Of a DNA stretch of 64,000 nt, positions 1-8,990 are shown piece by piece. This DNA is from Maridesulfovibrio salexigens DSM 2638. GTDB taxonomy: Bacteria > Desulfobacterota > Desulfovibrionia > Desulfovibrionales > Desulfovibrionaceae. The DNA lies in NCBI RefSeq assembly GCF_000023445.1, contig NC_012881.1, forward strand, positions 2,299,501 to 2,363,500. Direction: 5' to 3'. The position numbers and the translations under genes were made by a program. The notes under the pieces were generated by a model, which saw only the letters and a program-made list of their open reading frames with translations, was not told where the DNA came from and did no database searches. Position 1 is the first letter of the stretch, and the number at the start of each line of letters is the position of its first letter.

Positions 1-375
1 ACGCATGCAGTTAGCCATGCCTTTCTCCGTGTTTCGAATCAAATCGCAGAAACGGCAGAAACGGCTAGGCTTGGTGATGGGCCGCCCTTCCAGATCGGTA
101 ATGACTGAGGCAACCCGCGTAGCTTCAGAAAATGCATCCTGAATACGCTGGATAGCCTCCACATCAAAATAATCTTCAAAGCGGTGCTGCCTGCTCTCAT
201 CCTGTGAATCAGGTATAACCGCATTCAATCTGTAATTTCCGTTAAAGTTCTCACACCGAAAATGAGATTCCTCAAGCTCTGCCACCCTGCCACGCAAGGT
301 ATTCAGCTCTTCGATAAAGTCCTCATGAACATCTAATTTCTTATCTTTTCTTTTATCTGCTTCCATTTTGCCCAT
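1..375 (-). CDS. PocR-domain sensory/regulatory protein (N-terminal part, cut by window edge)
   Basis: The open frame has no stop from position 375 to the window edge, giving 125 residues. Residues 75-125 (FDVEAIQRIQDAFSEATRV..., then SRFCRFCDLIRNTEKGMANC) read like the start of a PocR sensory domain, which in known regulators senses small diols and similar molecules. The first 60 residues are charged and helical. Two ATGs (375 and 366) are possible and neither has a strong ribosome site. It is divergent from the diol dehydratase genes with a 450-bp gap, so it probably controls them. Whether it ends in an AraC, sigma-54 activator or kinase module cannot be seen. Confidence 0.7.
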   Translation of the reverse strand, partial: MGKMEADKRKDKKLDVHEDFIEELNTLRGRVAELEESHFRCENFNGNYRLNAVIPDSQDESRQHRFEDYFDVEAIQRIQDAFSEATRVASVITDLEGRPITKPSRFCRFCDLIRNTEKGMANCMR

Positions 376-541
376 ACTGCTTTCAGGAAAATCATTTTTG
401 CGGTCCTGACCGATTACATCCTAGACCTATCAAAGCATTTTCAATGCCAGCCCCGGCACCTACCGTTGATTGGCCTAAAACCAAGGTAAACACATCCCCC
501 CACCCAATGCAATCTTCCTATTCTCCCCCTGAAGCAACCCC

Positions 542-656
542 GGTTGACAACCTTGGTAAACCCCGCGTCAACCAAACGAACATTATCCACATAAAAGACT
601 TTAAATATTAACTTTTACCATTAGAAAACCCTCACCACACCCATACTTTGTCAACC
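542..656. promoter_or_regulatory. Candidate operator repeats in the divergent promoter region
   Basis: GGTTGAC at 542-548 and GTCAACC at 567-573 form an inverted repeat with centres 25 bp apart, and a further GTCAACC lies at 650-656. A TTGGTAAAC at 553-561 resembles AAGGTAAAC at 483-491. Clustering of one heptamer in a divergent promoter region is what a dimeric regulator would use. The rest of the 376-824 gap shows no convincing gene. Confidence 0.35.
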
Positions 657-743
657 TGCGCTGACACCCTGTTTTCAGCCCAATCATGTCTCAAAAGTCA
701 CCAACCGAACCTAACCACCACAAAAACAAAGCAGAAACACACA

Positions 744-760
744 TGGCACGTTTTTCTCTT
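744..760 (+). promoter_or_regulatory. Weak sigma-54-like promoter for the diol dehydratase operon
   Basis: TGGCACG at 744-750 matches the -24 element of sigma-54 promoters (TGGCAC). The -12 position holds TCTCT rather than TTGC, so the match is only half good. It lies 80 bp before the first gene of the operon. Confidence 0.25.
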
Positions 761-824
761 TAGGGAAGCCGTAACATGATGGAAGGTGAATGGATTTTAT
801 CAAATTTTAACTGAAGGAAAACCG

Positions 825-1226
825 ATGCCGGTAACAACAGAAATTGCGCTGCGCATGGTCGCTGCCGCACAGAAAAAAGCGGAAGAAATCGGTGTGCCAA
901 TGGTCATTGCCGTGGTTGATCAGGGTGGGAATCTTCTTGCTCAGGTCCGCATGGATGATGCTCTTTTAGTGAGTATCGACCTGTCCCTGAACAAAGCCTA
1001 CACCGCCGTAGCCGCCAAGATGAGTACAGAAACCCTATGCTCTGTATCTCAGCCCGGCGGTGAACTCTACGGCATCCACAACGCGAACAATGGACGCATT
1101 GTCATTTTCGGCGGCGGACTGCCCATTGAAGAAAACGGGAAAGTAATCGGTGGAATAGGTGTCAGTGGCGGAAGTGTTGCTCAGGACACAGCTTGTGCGG
1201 AAGCAGGTCTTGCAGCTTTTAAATAG
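825..1226 (+). CDS. GlcG/HbpS-family protein (PduO C-terminal-like)
   Basis: A 133-residue single-domain protein of the GlcG/HbpS (PF03928) fold, seen in EIGVPMVIAVVDQGGNLL, the Asn-Lys-Ala-Tyr-Thr stretch and the Gly-rich end GGIGVSGGSVAQD. Members bind haem or corrinoid-like ligands or have unknown roles. They often sit in propanediol and glycolate gene clusters. I chose ATG 825 because AAGGA stands six bases before it; an upstream in-frame ATG at 786 with GGAAGG would add 13 residues. It is 26 bp before the glycyl radical enzyme and surely co-transcribed with it. Its exact role is unknown. Confidence 0.8.
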   Translation: MPVTTEIALRMVAAAQKKAEEIGVPMVIAVVDQGGNLLAQVRMDDALLVSIDLSLNKAYTAVAAKMSTETLCSVSQPGGELYGIHNANNGRIVIFGGGLPIEENGKVIGGIGVSGGSVAQDTACAEAGLAAFK

Positions 1227-1252
1227 GTTTTACCAATTTTAAGGAGTGGAAA

Positions 1253-3643
1253 ATGACTAAGAACAAACCCAGCGTTGAAATCCCCAAAACAGTAGGCGCA
1301 TCCGGCAGAGTAACCAAAACCCTTGATCGTTTCCTGAATACCGCCCCGGCAGTCTGCGCCGAACGCGCGGTGCTGATCACTGAATCCTACAAGGAGACCG
1401 AAGGTCAGCCCATGTCTATCCGCCGCGCCAAGGCTCTGGAAAAGATCCTTTCCGGCATGTCCATCTTCATTCAGGACGATGAACTCATCGTCGGTAACCA
1501 GTGCTCCATGCCCCGTTCAGCACCTATCTTCCCTGAATTTTCCTGCAAATGGGTTGAAGATGAACTGGACCGCCTTGAAAAAAGAACCGCTGACGTATTC
1601 CTTATTTCTGAAGACGTAAAAGCCAAGCTGCGCGAAGCATTCACCTATTGGGACGGCAAGACCGTTAATGAAATTGCATCCCAGCTCATGCCCGCCGAAT
1701 CCCTCGAAGCGCATAACGATGTAGTCTACACCGTAGGTAACTACTTCTATAACGGCGTAGGCCATATCTCCGCCAACTACGAAAAAGTCCTTAACCTCGG
1801 TATCAACGCCATCATCAAGCAGGCCGAAGACAAACTTGCTACCCTTGATTTCGCTGACGGTGAACAGCTCAACCAAATGCATTTCCTCAATTCGGTTATC
1901 ATCGCCAACAAAGCAGTCCTCGCTTTTGCCAAACGCTTTGCCGATCTAGCTGAAAAAATGGCCTCTGCCTGCGAAGAGCCTACCCGTAGAATAGAACTGA
2001 AAGAAATCGCCCGTATCTGCCGCAAAGTCCCTGCCCAGCCCGCCGAGAATTTTCAGGAAGCATTGCAGGCATTCTGGTTTGTACATCTGGTCATCCAGAT
2101 TGAATCCAATGGACACTCTATCTCACCCATGCGCTTTGACCAGTACATGAACCCCTTCCTGCAAAAAGACGACATCTCCATCGAGCAGGCTCAGGAAATG
2201 CTGGATATGCTCTGGATCAAATTTGCTGAACTGAACAAGGTCCGCGACGAAAACTCCACCATGGCTTTCGCCGGGTATCCCATGTTCATGAACCTTATTG
2301 TAGGCGGCCAGAAACGCGACGGTTCCGATGCAACCAACGCCATGTCTTATCTGGTGCTTCAGGCTGGGGCCAACACCAAGCTCTACGCTCCGTCCCTGTC
2401 CATCCGTATCCACGAGGGTACCCCCGATCCGCTGTACAAAAAGGCAGCAGAACTGAGCCGCATGGGTATGGGTTACCCCGCATACTACAACGATAGAGTT
2501 ATCGTGCCCGCACTGCTGGCCCGTGGTCTTGAGCGTGAAGATGCCCGCGATTACGGTATCATCGGTTGTGTTGAGCCTCAGGTGGGCGGCAAGACCGAAG
2601 GCTGGCATGATGCTGCTTTCTACAACATGTCCAAAATCATCGAGCTGGCCCTCAATGATGGTGTTGACCAGCGTACCGGAAAGCAGATCGGACCCAAATC
2701 CGGCAAGATGGAAGAGTTCAAATCCTTTGAAGACGTTATGGAAGCATACACCCAGCAGACTTCCTACTTCGTCAAGCTCATGGCTGCCGCTGACAACGCT
2801 GTAGATATGACTCATGGCAAGCATTGTCCGCTGCCTTTCCTCTCTTCACTCGTTGATGATTGTATTGCCGAAGCCAAATCCTTGCAGGAAGGCGGAGCAC
2901 ATTACAACTTCACCGGACCTCAGGGCGTAGGTGTTGCCAACGCAGGCGACTCCCTGACCGCTATCAAGAAACTGGTTTTCGATGAAGAAGCCATCACACT
3001 CAAAGAGCTGCATGCAGCGCTTGCCAATGACTTCGAAGGTCAGGAAGACCTGCGCATGATGCTTGTTAACCGAGCACCCAAATACGGCAACGATGACGAT
3101 TACGCGGATGAAATCGCCAAGGAAGCCGCGCTGATCTACTGCGAAGAAGTGAACAAGTACACCAACCCCCGCGGCGGTAAATTTCAGCCCGGCCTGTACC
3201 CCGCTTCCGCAAATGTGCCCCTCGGTTCTGTAGTTATGGCTACCCCTGACGGACGTAAAGCATGGTCACCGCTGGCAGACGGTGTATCGCCCATCTCCGG
3301 TTACGATTCCTGCGGTCCCACCGCATCCGTACTCTCGGTTGCCAAACTGGACCACGAAATCGCATCCAACGGAACCCTGCTGAACCAGAAGTTCCACCCC
3401 TCCGCCATTGAAGGCGAAAAGGGGCTGGAAAACCTCAAGGCCGTTACCGAAGCCTACTTCCAGAACGGCGGATTCCACGTGCAGTACAACGTCATCAGCC
3501 GGGATACCCTGCTTGATGCTCAGGCCAACCCTGAAAAGCACAAAGGACTGGTTGTCCGCGTAGCTGGATACAGCGCATTCTTCACCGCGCTCGATAAATC
3601 CCTGCAGGATGACATCCTCGCCCGTACTGAACAGAACTTCTAA
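1253..3643 (+). CDS. Glycyl radical enzyme, B12-independent glycerol/propane-1,2-diol dehydratase type
   Basis: A 796-residue glycyl radical enzyme. The catalytic pair is in GCVEP (Cys439, Glu441) and the radical site in RVAGYSAFF is Gly772. His171 (GHIS), His288-Ser289 (SNGHSIS) and Asp453 (WHDAAF) fall where the known B12-independent glycerol dehydratase has His164, His281-Ser282 and Asp447, with a constant offset of 6-7. That full set argues for a diol dehydratase rather than choline or isethionate lyase, which share GCVEP. The enzyme would turn glycerol or 1,2-propanediol into an aldehyde. AAGGAG precedes the ATG. No aldehyde/alcohol dehydrogenase or microcompartment shell gene is in view. 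Confidence 0.8.
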   Translation: MTKNKPSVEIPKTVGASGRVTKTLDRFLNTAPAVCAERAVLITESYKETEGQPMSIRRAKALEKILSGMSIFIQDDELIVGNQCSMPRSAPIFPEFSCKWVEDELDRLEKRTADVFLISEDVKAKLREAFTYWDGKTVNEIASQLMPAESLEAHNDVVYTVGNYFYNGVGHISANYEKVLNLGINAIIKQAEDKLATLDFADGEQLNQMHFLNSVIIANKAVLAFAKRFADLAEKMASACEEPTRRIELKEIARICRKVPAQPAENFQEALQAFWFVHLVIQIESNGHSISPMRFDQYMNPFLQKDDISIEQAQEMLDMLWIKFAELNKVRDENSTMAFAGYPMFMNLIVGGQKRDGSDATNAMSYLVLQAGANTKLYAPSLSIRIHEGTPDPLYKKAAELSRMGMGYPAYYNDRVIVPALLARGLEREDARDYGIIGCVEPQVGGKTEGWHDAAFYNMSKIIELALNDGVDQRTGKQIGPKSGKMEEFKSFEDVMEAYTQQTSYFVKLMAAADNAVDMTHGKHCPLPFLSSLVDDCIAEAKSLQEGGAHYNFTGPQGVGVANAGDSLTAIKKLVFDEEAITLKELHAALANDFEGQEDLRMMLVNRAPKYGNDDDYADEIAKEAALIYCEEVNKYTNPRGGKFQPGLYPASANVPLGSVVMATPDGRKAWSPLADGVSPISGYDSCGPTASVLSVAKLDHEIASNGTLLNQKFHPSAIEGEKGLENLKAVTEAYFQNGGFHVQYNVISRDTLLDAQANPEKHKGLVVRVAGYSAFFTALDKSLQDDILARTEQNF

Positions 3644-3658
3644 AGTTGCCTCCGGCGG

Positions 3659-3698
3659 CTGGGGAAGGGAAACTTTTGCAAAAGTTTCCCTTCCCCAG
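3659..3698. repeat. Perfect 40-bp palindrome between enzyme and activase genes
   Basis: Positions 3659-3698 are a perfect inverted repeat centred on 3678/3679, with core AAACTTTTGCAAAAGTTT flanked by GGGGAAGGG and its complement. It starts 16 bp after the dehydratase stop and is not followed by a T-run, so it is not a classic terminator. It could attenuate or stabilise the mRNA and lower activase expression relative to the enzyme. It looks like a dispersed intergenic repeat. Confidence 0.8.
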
Positions 3699-3764
3699 AC
3701 CCCATCCCTTCAAAACCTTTCAGTAAGGCTTCGCCGCTTTGAGCGGGAAAGTGAGAATAATTTT

Positions 3765-4727
3765 ATGAGATGGAAAGAGAGGCAGCATAAATTTAGTTTA
3801 GACGACAAGAACAAAGCTGACCTTACGGGATTAGTCTTTGATATTCAGCGCTTTGCTGTGCATGACGGTAACGGTATTCGCACACTGGTCTTTTTGAAGG
3901 GCTGTCCGTTACGCTGCAAATGGTGCCAGAACCCTGAATCCATGAGCAGCAAGCCTGAAATCATGCGCATCCCTCACCACTGTATAAGCTGTGTGAAGTG
4001 CGCTACCCTTTGCCCGGAACAGGCAATTGAATACCGGGAAGACGGGGTATTTATTGACCGGGACAAATGTACCTATTGCGGTGAATGTGTTGAGAAGTGC
4101 TATGCCGGGTCTATGACAATTGTGGGTCGCTACCTGACCGTCGAAGAGGTCATGGAAGAAGTTGAACGCGATCGTCCGTTTTACAACACTTCGGAAGGCG
4201 GAGTTACTTTTTCCGGCGGAGAACCGACCATGCAATCTGCATTTTTAATTGCAGCATTAAAAGACGCAAAAGAACGCGGATTACATACAGCCATTGAATC
4301 CTGCTGTTTATGTTCACCCAAAACATTTGCCAAGGTTTTGGATTACACCGATCTGGTGCTCACCGACATCAAGCACATGGATTCGGATCGACACAAGGAG
4401 CTGACAGGAATGCACAATGTGCAGATTCTGGAGAACATCCGCATGGCTGCGAAGACGGGCAAGAAATTACGTATTCGCATACCGCTCATTCCCGGATGCA
4501 ACGATTCTAAGGAAAACATAAAAGCCACTGCTAAATTTGTGGAATCGCTAGGTGCAAACGTGGAAGGACTGGACATTCTGCCCTACCACCGTCTCGGCGA
4601 ACCTAAATGGGAACAGCTTGACCGTGAATACACCTTGAGTGGTGTTAAGCCCCCTGAGCGCGAACATGTCATGGAACTGAAAGATCTGGTTACACCTCAC
4701 TGTCCGAATGTTTCAGTGGGTGGTTAG
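3765..4727 (+). CDS. Glycyl radical enzyme activating enzyme (radical SAM)
   Basis: A 320-residue radical SAM activase that makes the glycyl radical on the upstream enzyme. The SAM-cluster motif is CPLRCKWC (Cys47, 51, 54). Two ferredoxin-type [4Fe-4S] motifs follow (Cys73/76/79/83 and Cys102/105/108/112), as usual for activases of the larger class. FSGGEP is the SAM-binding GGE motif. The frame is open upstream to 3609, but those residues come from the palindrome; ATG 3765 gives the normal family length, though its ribosome site is weak. It pairs with the dehydratase at a 121-bp distance. Confidence 0.9.
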   Translation: MRWKERQHKFSLDDKNKADLTGLVFDIQRFAVHDGNGIRTLVFLKGCPLRCKWCQNPESMSSKPEIMRIPHHCISCVKCATLCPEQAIEYREDGVFIDRDKCTYCGECVEKCYAGSMTIVGRYLTVEEVMEEVERDRPFYNTSEGGVTFSGGEPTMQSAFLIAALKDAKERGLHTAIESCCLCSPKTFAKVLDYTDLVLTDIKHMDSDRHKELTGMHNVQILENIRMAAKTGKKLRIRIPLIPGCNDSKENIKATAKFVESLGANVEGLDILPYHRLGEPKWEQLDREYTLSGVKPPEREHVMELKDLVTPHCPNVSVGG

Positions 4728-4747
4728 GAAAAACGCTATATAACTAA

Positions 4748-4788
4748 AGAACTAGCCTTCAATGCTTGAAGGCTAGTTCTGTTTTTTT
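4748..4788 (+). terminator. Terminator of the diol dehydratase operon
   Basis: A 15-bp perfect stem (AGAACTAGCCTTCAA and its complement) with a 3-nt loop, followed by seven T. Confidence 0.9.
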
Positions 4789-4835
4789 AGTCACCTAAAC
4801 AAAGCTAACTGATAGCTTCAAAACCTCACTCACCA

Positions 4836-7352
4836 TCAGTCCATCATTTGGGTATAAGCTTCCACCCGATTGCGTCCATTCTCTTTGGCGGCGTAAAGCG
4901 CCAGATCCGCATGCTTAAGCAAGACATCTACGTCAGTGATGGACCTATCCAGCACGGCAACTCCAAGACTGACTGTAAAATCTACTATTCCCCCATCCGG
5001 GAGCTCAACAGATGCTTCCTCTAAAACCACACGCAACCGCTCTGCCAGAAGCATGGCACCTTTTAGATCGGTTTCGGGAAGTCCAACCGCAAATTCTTCG
5101 CCACCGAGACGTCCGATGATGTCAACATCACGCAAAACCCCCTTTGCTGTTGCCGCGATAGCCTTGAGCACCATGTCTCCCACATCATGACCATATGTGT
5201 CATTTACTGCCTTGAACTTGTCAACATCGAACATAACAAGCGAAAGAGGTCTAGAATAACGAATGCTTCGCTCTATTTCACTTTTAACCAGTTCAATAAA
5301 ATAGCGACGATTGTTGAGCTTGGTCATATCATCCGTAGTAGCCATACGCCGCAACTGGTTTTCCTTCTCACGCGACTCGGTGACGTCCCAATTCACGCCA
5401 ATCAATAATTCTGGTTTACCGTCAGCATTTTTTTCAATAAGCGCCGCAGCCTTAATACAGCGAACCTGATTACTCGGCCATATCACACGAAATTCCGACT
5501 CCCAAAAACCAGTGTGCTCAGTCGCGATCTGTAAAGACTGTTCAACATTGTATAAATCATCAGGATGCACACGACTCTTCCAGATCTCATAGATTCCATC
5601 GAATTCTCCGGATTCCAGACCGTAAAGCCGGAACATCTGGTCATCCCATTTTAGATCATTAGTTCGTAAATTCCATTCCCATACACCAATTCCTCCTGCT
5701 TTTGACGCAAGAGTCAGACGATTGGCATAATGCCGAAGCTCCTGTTCGAGGCGTTTACGTTCTGTGATATCGCGAACGCTACCAACAGCCAGATAGGAAT
5801 CTCCCAGCTTGAAAGATGTGACTGATCTTTCTGCGAGAAAAACTTCTCCATTTCGACGAACCGCAGGCATTTCCTTGACCCGACCAATAAGAGGCCCCTG
5901 GCCGGTTTGAGCAAAATCTTTCATACCCTTAGTTACTTGGTGATGATATTCTTTCGGACTAATAAGCTGATGAAGTTGCTTACCTATGACTTCTTCAGCC
6001 TTCCACCCAAACATCTTTTCGGCTGCCGAGTTCCAAAATGAAATAACATCATTTACATCAACAACTATGACAGCATCATAGGAAGATTCGGACATTGCTC
6101 TCATTTTTTCTTCACTGGCCCGGAGTTCCTCTTCGGCCAATGCACGTTCAGTAACGTCAAGAACGGTTCCCATAGCATGCGTTGGTGTCTTTCCGCTCAA
6201 AAGACAAACAGTTCCTCCCCGCTCCTGAACATGACGAATTTCACCGCTAGGACGGATTATCCTATGATTCACCTCATACTCGGAACAGGAATCCGTCGAA
6301 GATTGGAATGCATCAAGGAACTTTTGCATATCATCCGGATGAACCATGTCTAAAAAGCGTTCAAGGGTAGGAACAAAAGTATTTTTATCCACTCCAAAAA
6401 TTCGGTATGTTTCATCCGACCACCATATCTCTTCATTTATATGGTCTAGCCGCCAGCTACCGAGGTGAGCGATGGACTGGGCCTGATTAAGATTTTGCTG
6501 AATTGCCTGAATGGCGAAGTCCCGTTTAGCAGATCGGTACACGCCGAAGCTGGTAGCAGCCAAAAGCAGTCCTAAAAGAGTATGTACAATAAATGCCAAA
6601 GGATGACTGTGTGTCCAGCCTCCATGAGGCATAGCGACAAGAACCCAACTTCCTGATGGAAATGTAACCGGCATGCGCACAGCTTTTGGGGTTGTGAAGA
6701 GTTGGGGAGGCCCCAGAAAGACATCGCCTTCCTCACCCAAACCATCAACACCGCGAATTGCGATATCAAGGCCAGTATCACTTATATCCACAACCTTAAA
6801 AAGCTTATCAACATCAATAACAGCAGAGACGATGCCCCAGAATTTCTTTCCTTTGTCAGACTCAACAAATACCGGAGCGCGTCCAATAAGTCCGGTACCT
6901 CCCTGAAACAAATCCAAGGGCCCGGCAATTACCATCTCCCCAGTTTCTTTTACCCTTTTGGCCTGCTTCCACTGATTCGGTAACTTCCGATAGTCCATAC
7001 CGACAATCTTGAGATTTCCCTCCAGCGGATAGACAAAACGCATCACGAAATCAGGCGCAGCCCCTAGGTTTTTAAGTAGGTTCTCCCCCGACAACGCTTC
7101 CTTGGCATATCTGGCGAACTTTTCCTGCGATTGATCAGGAGCTATTGCAATATAATTAGCAGTGCCTTGGACCAAAAGCAGGTTCTTTGTAATCTCCTTT
7201 TCCAGCCGGGCCCTAAGCGCGGCCAATTGTAGAGAAACCTCCACCCTTTGGTCATTCATCTGCTCTCTTGAAAGCTGACCTATCAGAAAAAAATCCAAAG
7301 CCAAAATAAAGATTAAAATTATTGCGATTCGGGGCAATACGCGTTTTATCAA
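4836..7352 (-). CDS. Membrane diguanylate cyclase: CHASE, three PAS, GGDEF
   Basis: About 838 residues. An N-terminal membrane helix is followed by a periplasmic CHASE domain (KIVGMDYRKLPNQW, GPLDLFQGGTGLIGRAPVF), a second membrane helix near residue 250, three PAS/PAC units and a C-terminal GGDEF domain. The active site is GGEEF at about 750-754, and RDVD five residues before it is an intact inhibitory I-site. It should make cyclic di-GMP in response to an external ligand. The best start is TTG at 7352: GGAGG lies five bases before it. A TTG at 7364 sits before that Shine-Dalgarno and is less likely. It is monocistronic. Confidence 0.88.
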   Translation of the reverse strand: MIKRVLPRIAIILIFILALDFFLIGQLSREQMNDQRVEVSLQLAALRARLEKEITKNLLLVQGTANYIAIAPDQSQEKFARYAKEALSGENLLKNLGAAPDFVMRFVYPLEGNLKIVGMDYRKLPNQWKQAKRVKETGEMVIAGPLDLFQGGTGLIGRAPVFVESDKGKKFWGIVSAVIDVDKLFKVVDISDTGLDIAIRGVDGLGEEGDVFLGPPQLFTTPKAVRMPVTFPSGSWVLVAMPHGGWTHSHPLAFIVHTLLGLLLAATSFGVYRSAKRDFAIQAIQQNLNQAQSIAHLGSWRLDHINEEIWWSDETYRIFGVDKNTFVPTLERFLDMVHPDDMQKFLDAFQSSTDSCSEYEVNHRIIRPSGEIRHVQERGGTVCLLSGKTPTHAMGTVLDVTERALAEEELRASEEKMRAMSESSYDAVIVVDVNDVISFWNSAAEKMFGWKAEEVIGKQLHQLISPKEYHHQVTKGMKDFAQTGQGPLIGRVKEMPAVRRNGEVFLAERSVTSFKLGDSYLAVGSVRDITERKRLEQELRHYANRLTLASKAGGIGVWEWNLRTNDLKWDDQMFRLYGLESGEFDGIYEIWKSRVHPDDLYNVEQSLQIATEHTGFWESEFRVIWPSNQVRCIKAAALIEKNADGKPELLIGVNWDVTESREKENQLRRMATTDDMTKLNNRRYFIELVKSEIERSIRYSRPLSLVMFDVDKFKAVNDTYGHDVGDMVLKAIAATAKGVLRDVDIIGRLGGEEFAVGLPETDLKGAMLLAERLRVVLEEASVELPDGGIVDFTVSLGVAVLDRSITDVDVLLKHADLALYAAKENGRNRVEAYTQMMD

Positions 7353-7576
7353 TACAACCTCCAATCAAGAAATATCACTTTCAGGCACGAACTATAATAG
7401 TCCACCATGAATCTCACTCTCTGGGTACTTTAAAGTCCACTAAATCTAACAGATAGATGCATTTAAAGATAGTTTAAATGCCATCATCCCCATCAGGGAA
7501 CGCTACTCGGAAGCCCAGTCTCAAAACAACAGCTGGAACGCAACAAAGAATTGATAACACAACCAATGTCCATAAA

Positions 7577-7614
7577 AAACGCCCTCAAGCCGTTAACAGC
7601 TTGAGGGCGTTTTA
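7577..7614 (-). terminator. Terminator of the rhodanese/MauE operon
   Basis: A 13-bp stem AACGCCCTCAAGC with its complement, an 8-nt loop, and a T-run on the minus strand. Confidence 0.85.
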
Positions 7615-7633
7615 ATAATTTATGCAGAATAAG

Positions 7634-8047
7634 CTAAATCAATTCAGACTTCCTGAACTTCAAAGCTATGCCGGCAAGAACCAGCAGGACCACATCACGG
7701 ACAATCGTCATCTGCATATCAGAAGCTGTGGAAGCATCAGTGGAAAAGCAACCGCAGGCAACGTCTATGCCGCGATAGAGATTAGCTGAAAGCGCGGCGA
7801 TAAAAACAAGCAGCATAGCAACAAGAATCGCCACGGCAGTATCTATAAAAACACCGCAGACCAACATGGCTCCGCAAACAAATTCCAGCCACGGCAGAAA
7901 GAAAGCCACCGGACCGATCATCATTTCCGGCAGGATCTGATAATTTTTAATGATCTCAGCAAAAGCCATCGGATCAACAATCTTATCAAGACTGGCGACA
8001 ATAAAAACGATCCCGAGAATAATGCGGGGGAATGATCTAAACTCCAT
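7634..8047 (-). CDS. MauE/DoxX-family membrane protein
   Basis: A 137-residue protein with four predicted membrane helices (FPRIILGIVFIVASLDKI..., VAFFLPWLEFVCGAMLVCGV, AVAILVAMLLVFIAALSA, VVLLVLAGIAL). The arrangement and the CGCFS motif after the third helix match MauE/DoxX-type redox membrane proteins. Its ATG shares the A of the upstream stop codon (TAATG), so it is translationally coupled to the rhodanese gene. The pair may move sulfur or disulfide equivalents at the membrane; this is inference. Confidence 0.75.
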   Translation of the reverse strand: MEFRSFPRIILGIVFIVASLDKIVDPMAFAEIIKNYQILPEMMIGPVAFFLPWLEFVCGAMLVCGVFIDTAVAILVAMLLVFIAALSANLYRGIDVACGCFSTDASTASDMQMTIVRDVVLLVLAGIALKFRKSELI

Positions 8048-8517
8048 TAGTTTGCCTCCAAATCCATTCCGGCTCCGATCCAGCCGTCAATGCCTTCTGT
8101 GTATACGGTCACGTCCTTAAAACCCTGCTCTACCAGTTTCTTGGCTACGATGAGACTCTTACCGCAGGAAAGGCCGTCACAATAAACAATAACCGGAAGA
8201 TTCCGGTCAATCTGAGCAACCTGAGCCGCAAACTCATCCCCTTCCATACTGGTAGTTATATTCAAAGCTCCGGGAATATGCCCCATGGCGAATTCCATGT
8301 CGCTACGGGCATCTACGAAAAAGTACTTACCGACCGTAAAGTCCTGCAACAAATCAGCAGAACCGATCTCCCCTATTTCGGGAGGCTGCGGATGGCTTAA
8401 CTCCGCAAATGTATATGGTTTAGAGCGGGCAGTATTAAACGCCACTGCCAGTCCGCCGGAAATGACACATATTAAGATTACTTTGACTAAAAACGCGGCA
8501 ACTTTACCAAACTTCAT
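8047..8517 (-). CDS. Membrane-anchored rhodanese-domain protein
   Basis: A 156-residue protein with an N-terminal hydrophobic segment (residues 8-28) and one rhodanese domain (about 35-155). The CH2A motif is FVDARSDMEFAMGHIPGALN and the active-site loop YCDGLSCGK puts the sulfur-carrying Cys at 113, with a second Cys at 118 in the loop. It is likely anchored and faces the periplasm. It overlaps the MauE gene. The substrate cannot be told from the sequence. Confidence 0.8.
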   Translation of the reverse strand: MKFGKVAAFLVKVILICVISGGLAVAFNTARSKPYTFAELSHPQPPEIGEIGSADLLQDFTVGKYFFVDARSDMEFAMGHIPGALNITTSMEGDEFAAQVAQIDRNLPVIVYCDGLSCGKSLIVAKKLVEQGFKDVTVYTEGIDGWIGAGMDLEAN

Positions 8518-8628
8518 TAGATTCGCCTGATTTTGAATTAATGATTATCCCGCAGGATTTCGTAAAAACAACTTTAAAAGATTGCCTCGATTCATGCAGG
8601 AATGCAAGTACACCTCAAGAATTGAGCA

Positions 8629-8664
8629 ATAAAAAAGGGTGTGTTCATGATGAACACACCCTTC
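8629..8664 (-). terminator. Terminator after the SRP RNA
   Basis: Stem AAGGGTGTGTTCA with its complement around a 3-nt loop, followed on the minus strand by a run of T. Confidence 0.85.
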
Positions 8665-8670
8665 TTTCAG

Positions 8671-8757
8671 CGAGACCGGACACCCGGGATAAACCGTTAC
8701 CGCTGCTTCCTTTCGGACCTGACGGGGTTCACAGCGCACCCGCCATCCGGCCTCTCT
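8671..8757 (-). ncRNA. ffs: Signal recognition particle RNA (bacterial small type)
   Basis: The minus strand carries the conserved apical domain GTCAGGTCCGAAAGGAAGCA, with the GGAA-type tetraloop region of 4.5S RNA. Flanking arms pair (GAGGCCGGA with TCCGGTCTC), giving an SRP RNA of about 87 nt. A strong terminator follows directly. Ends are set from the pairing and may be off by a few bases. The rest of the 8518-8990 gap holds only AT-rich promoter sequence. Confidence 0.92.
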
Positions 8758-8990
8758 GTCAAAAAACTTTTTCGTCGTTGCGACGAGATGAAATACCTAT
8801 TGATTCCGGCTGAAACTGTCAAGCCTTATTACTGAAAATTCTAACTTATTTTTAAAATTACTTTAAAAATAGTTCGTTATGGCTATTAGGAAATTTTAAA
8901 TTTCAGTGACAGCACTTTATCTCAGTCTTTGTTTCTGCTTAAATACACTGACTCAACCGCAAAAAACAAATCCTAATCCCGGAGAATAAT

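Noticed and set aside
2123-2824. 233-codon minus-strand frame inside the glycyl radical enzyme gene
   Set aside because: Antisense shadow of a well-supported gene.
1253-3643. Choline trimethylamine-lyase or isethionate lyase
   Set aside because: They share GCVEP, but the two His, Ser and Asp of the glycerol dehydratase site are all conserved with constant offset and the neighbours fit diol metabolism; not fully excluded without phylogeny.
8541-8835. Short frames across the SRP RNA
   Set aside because: They overlap a structured RNA gene and its terminator and have no ribosome sites.
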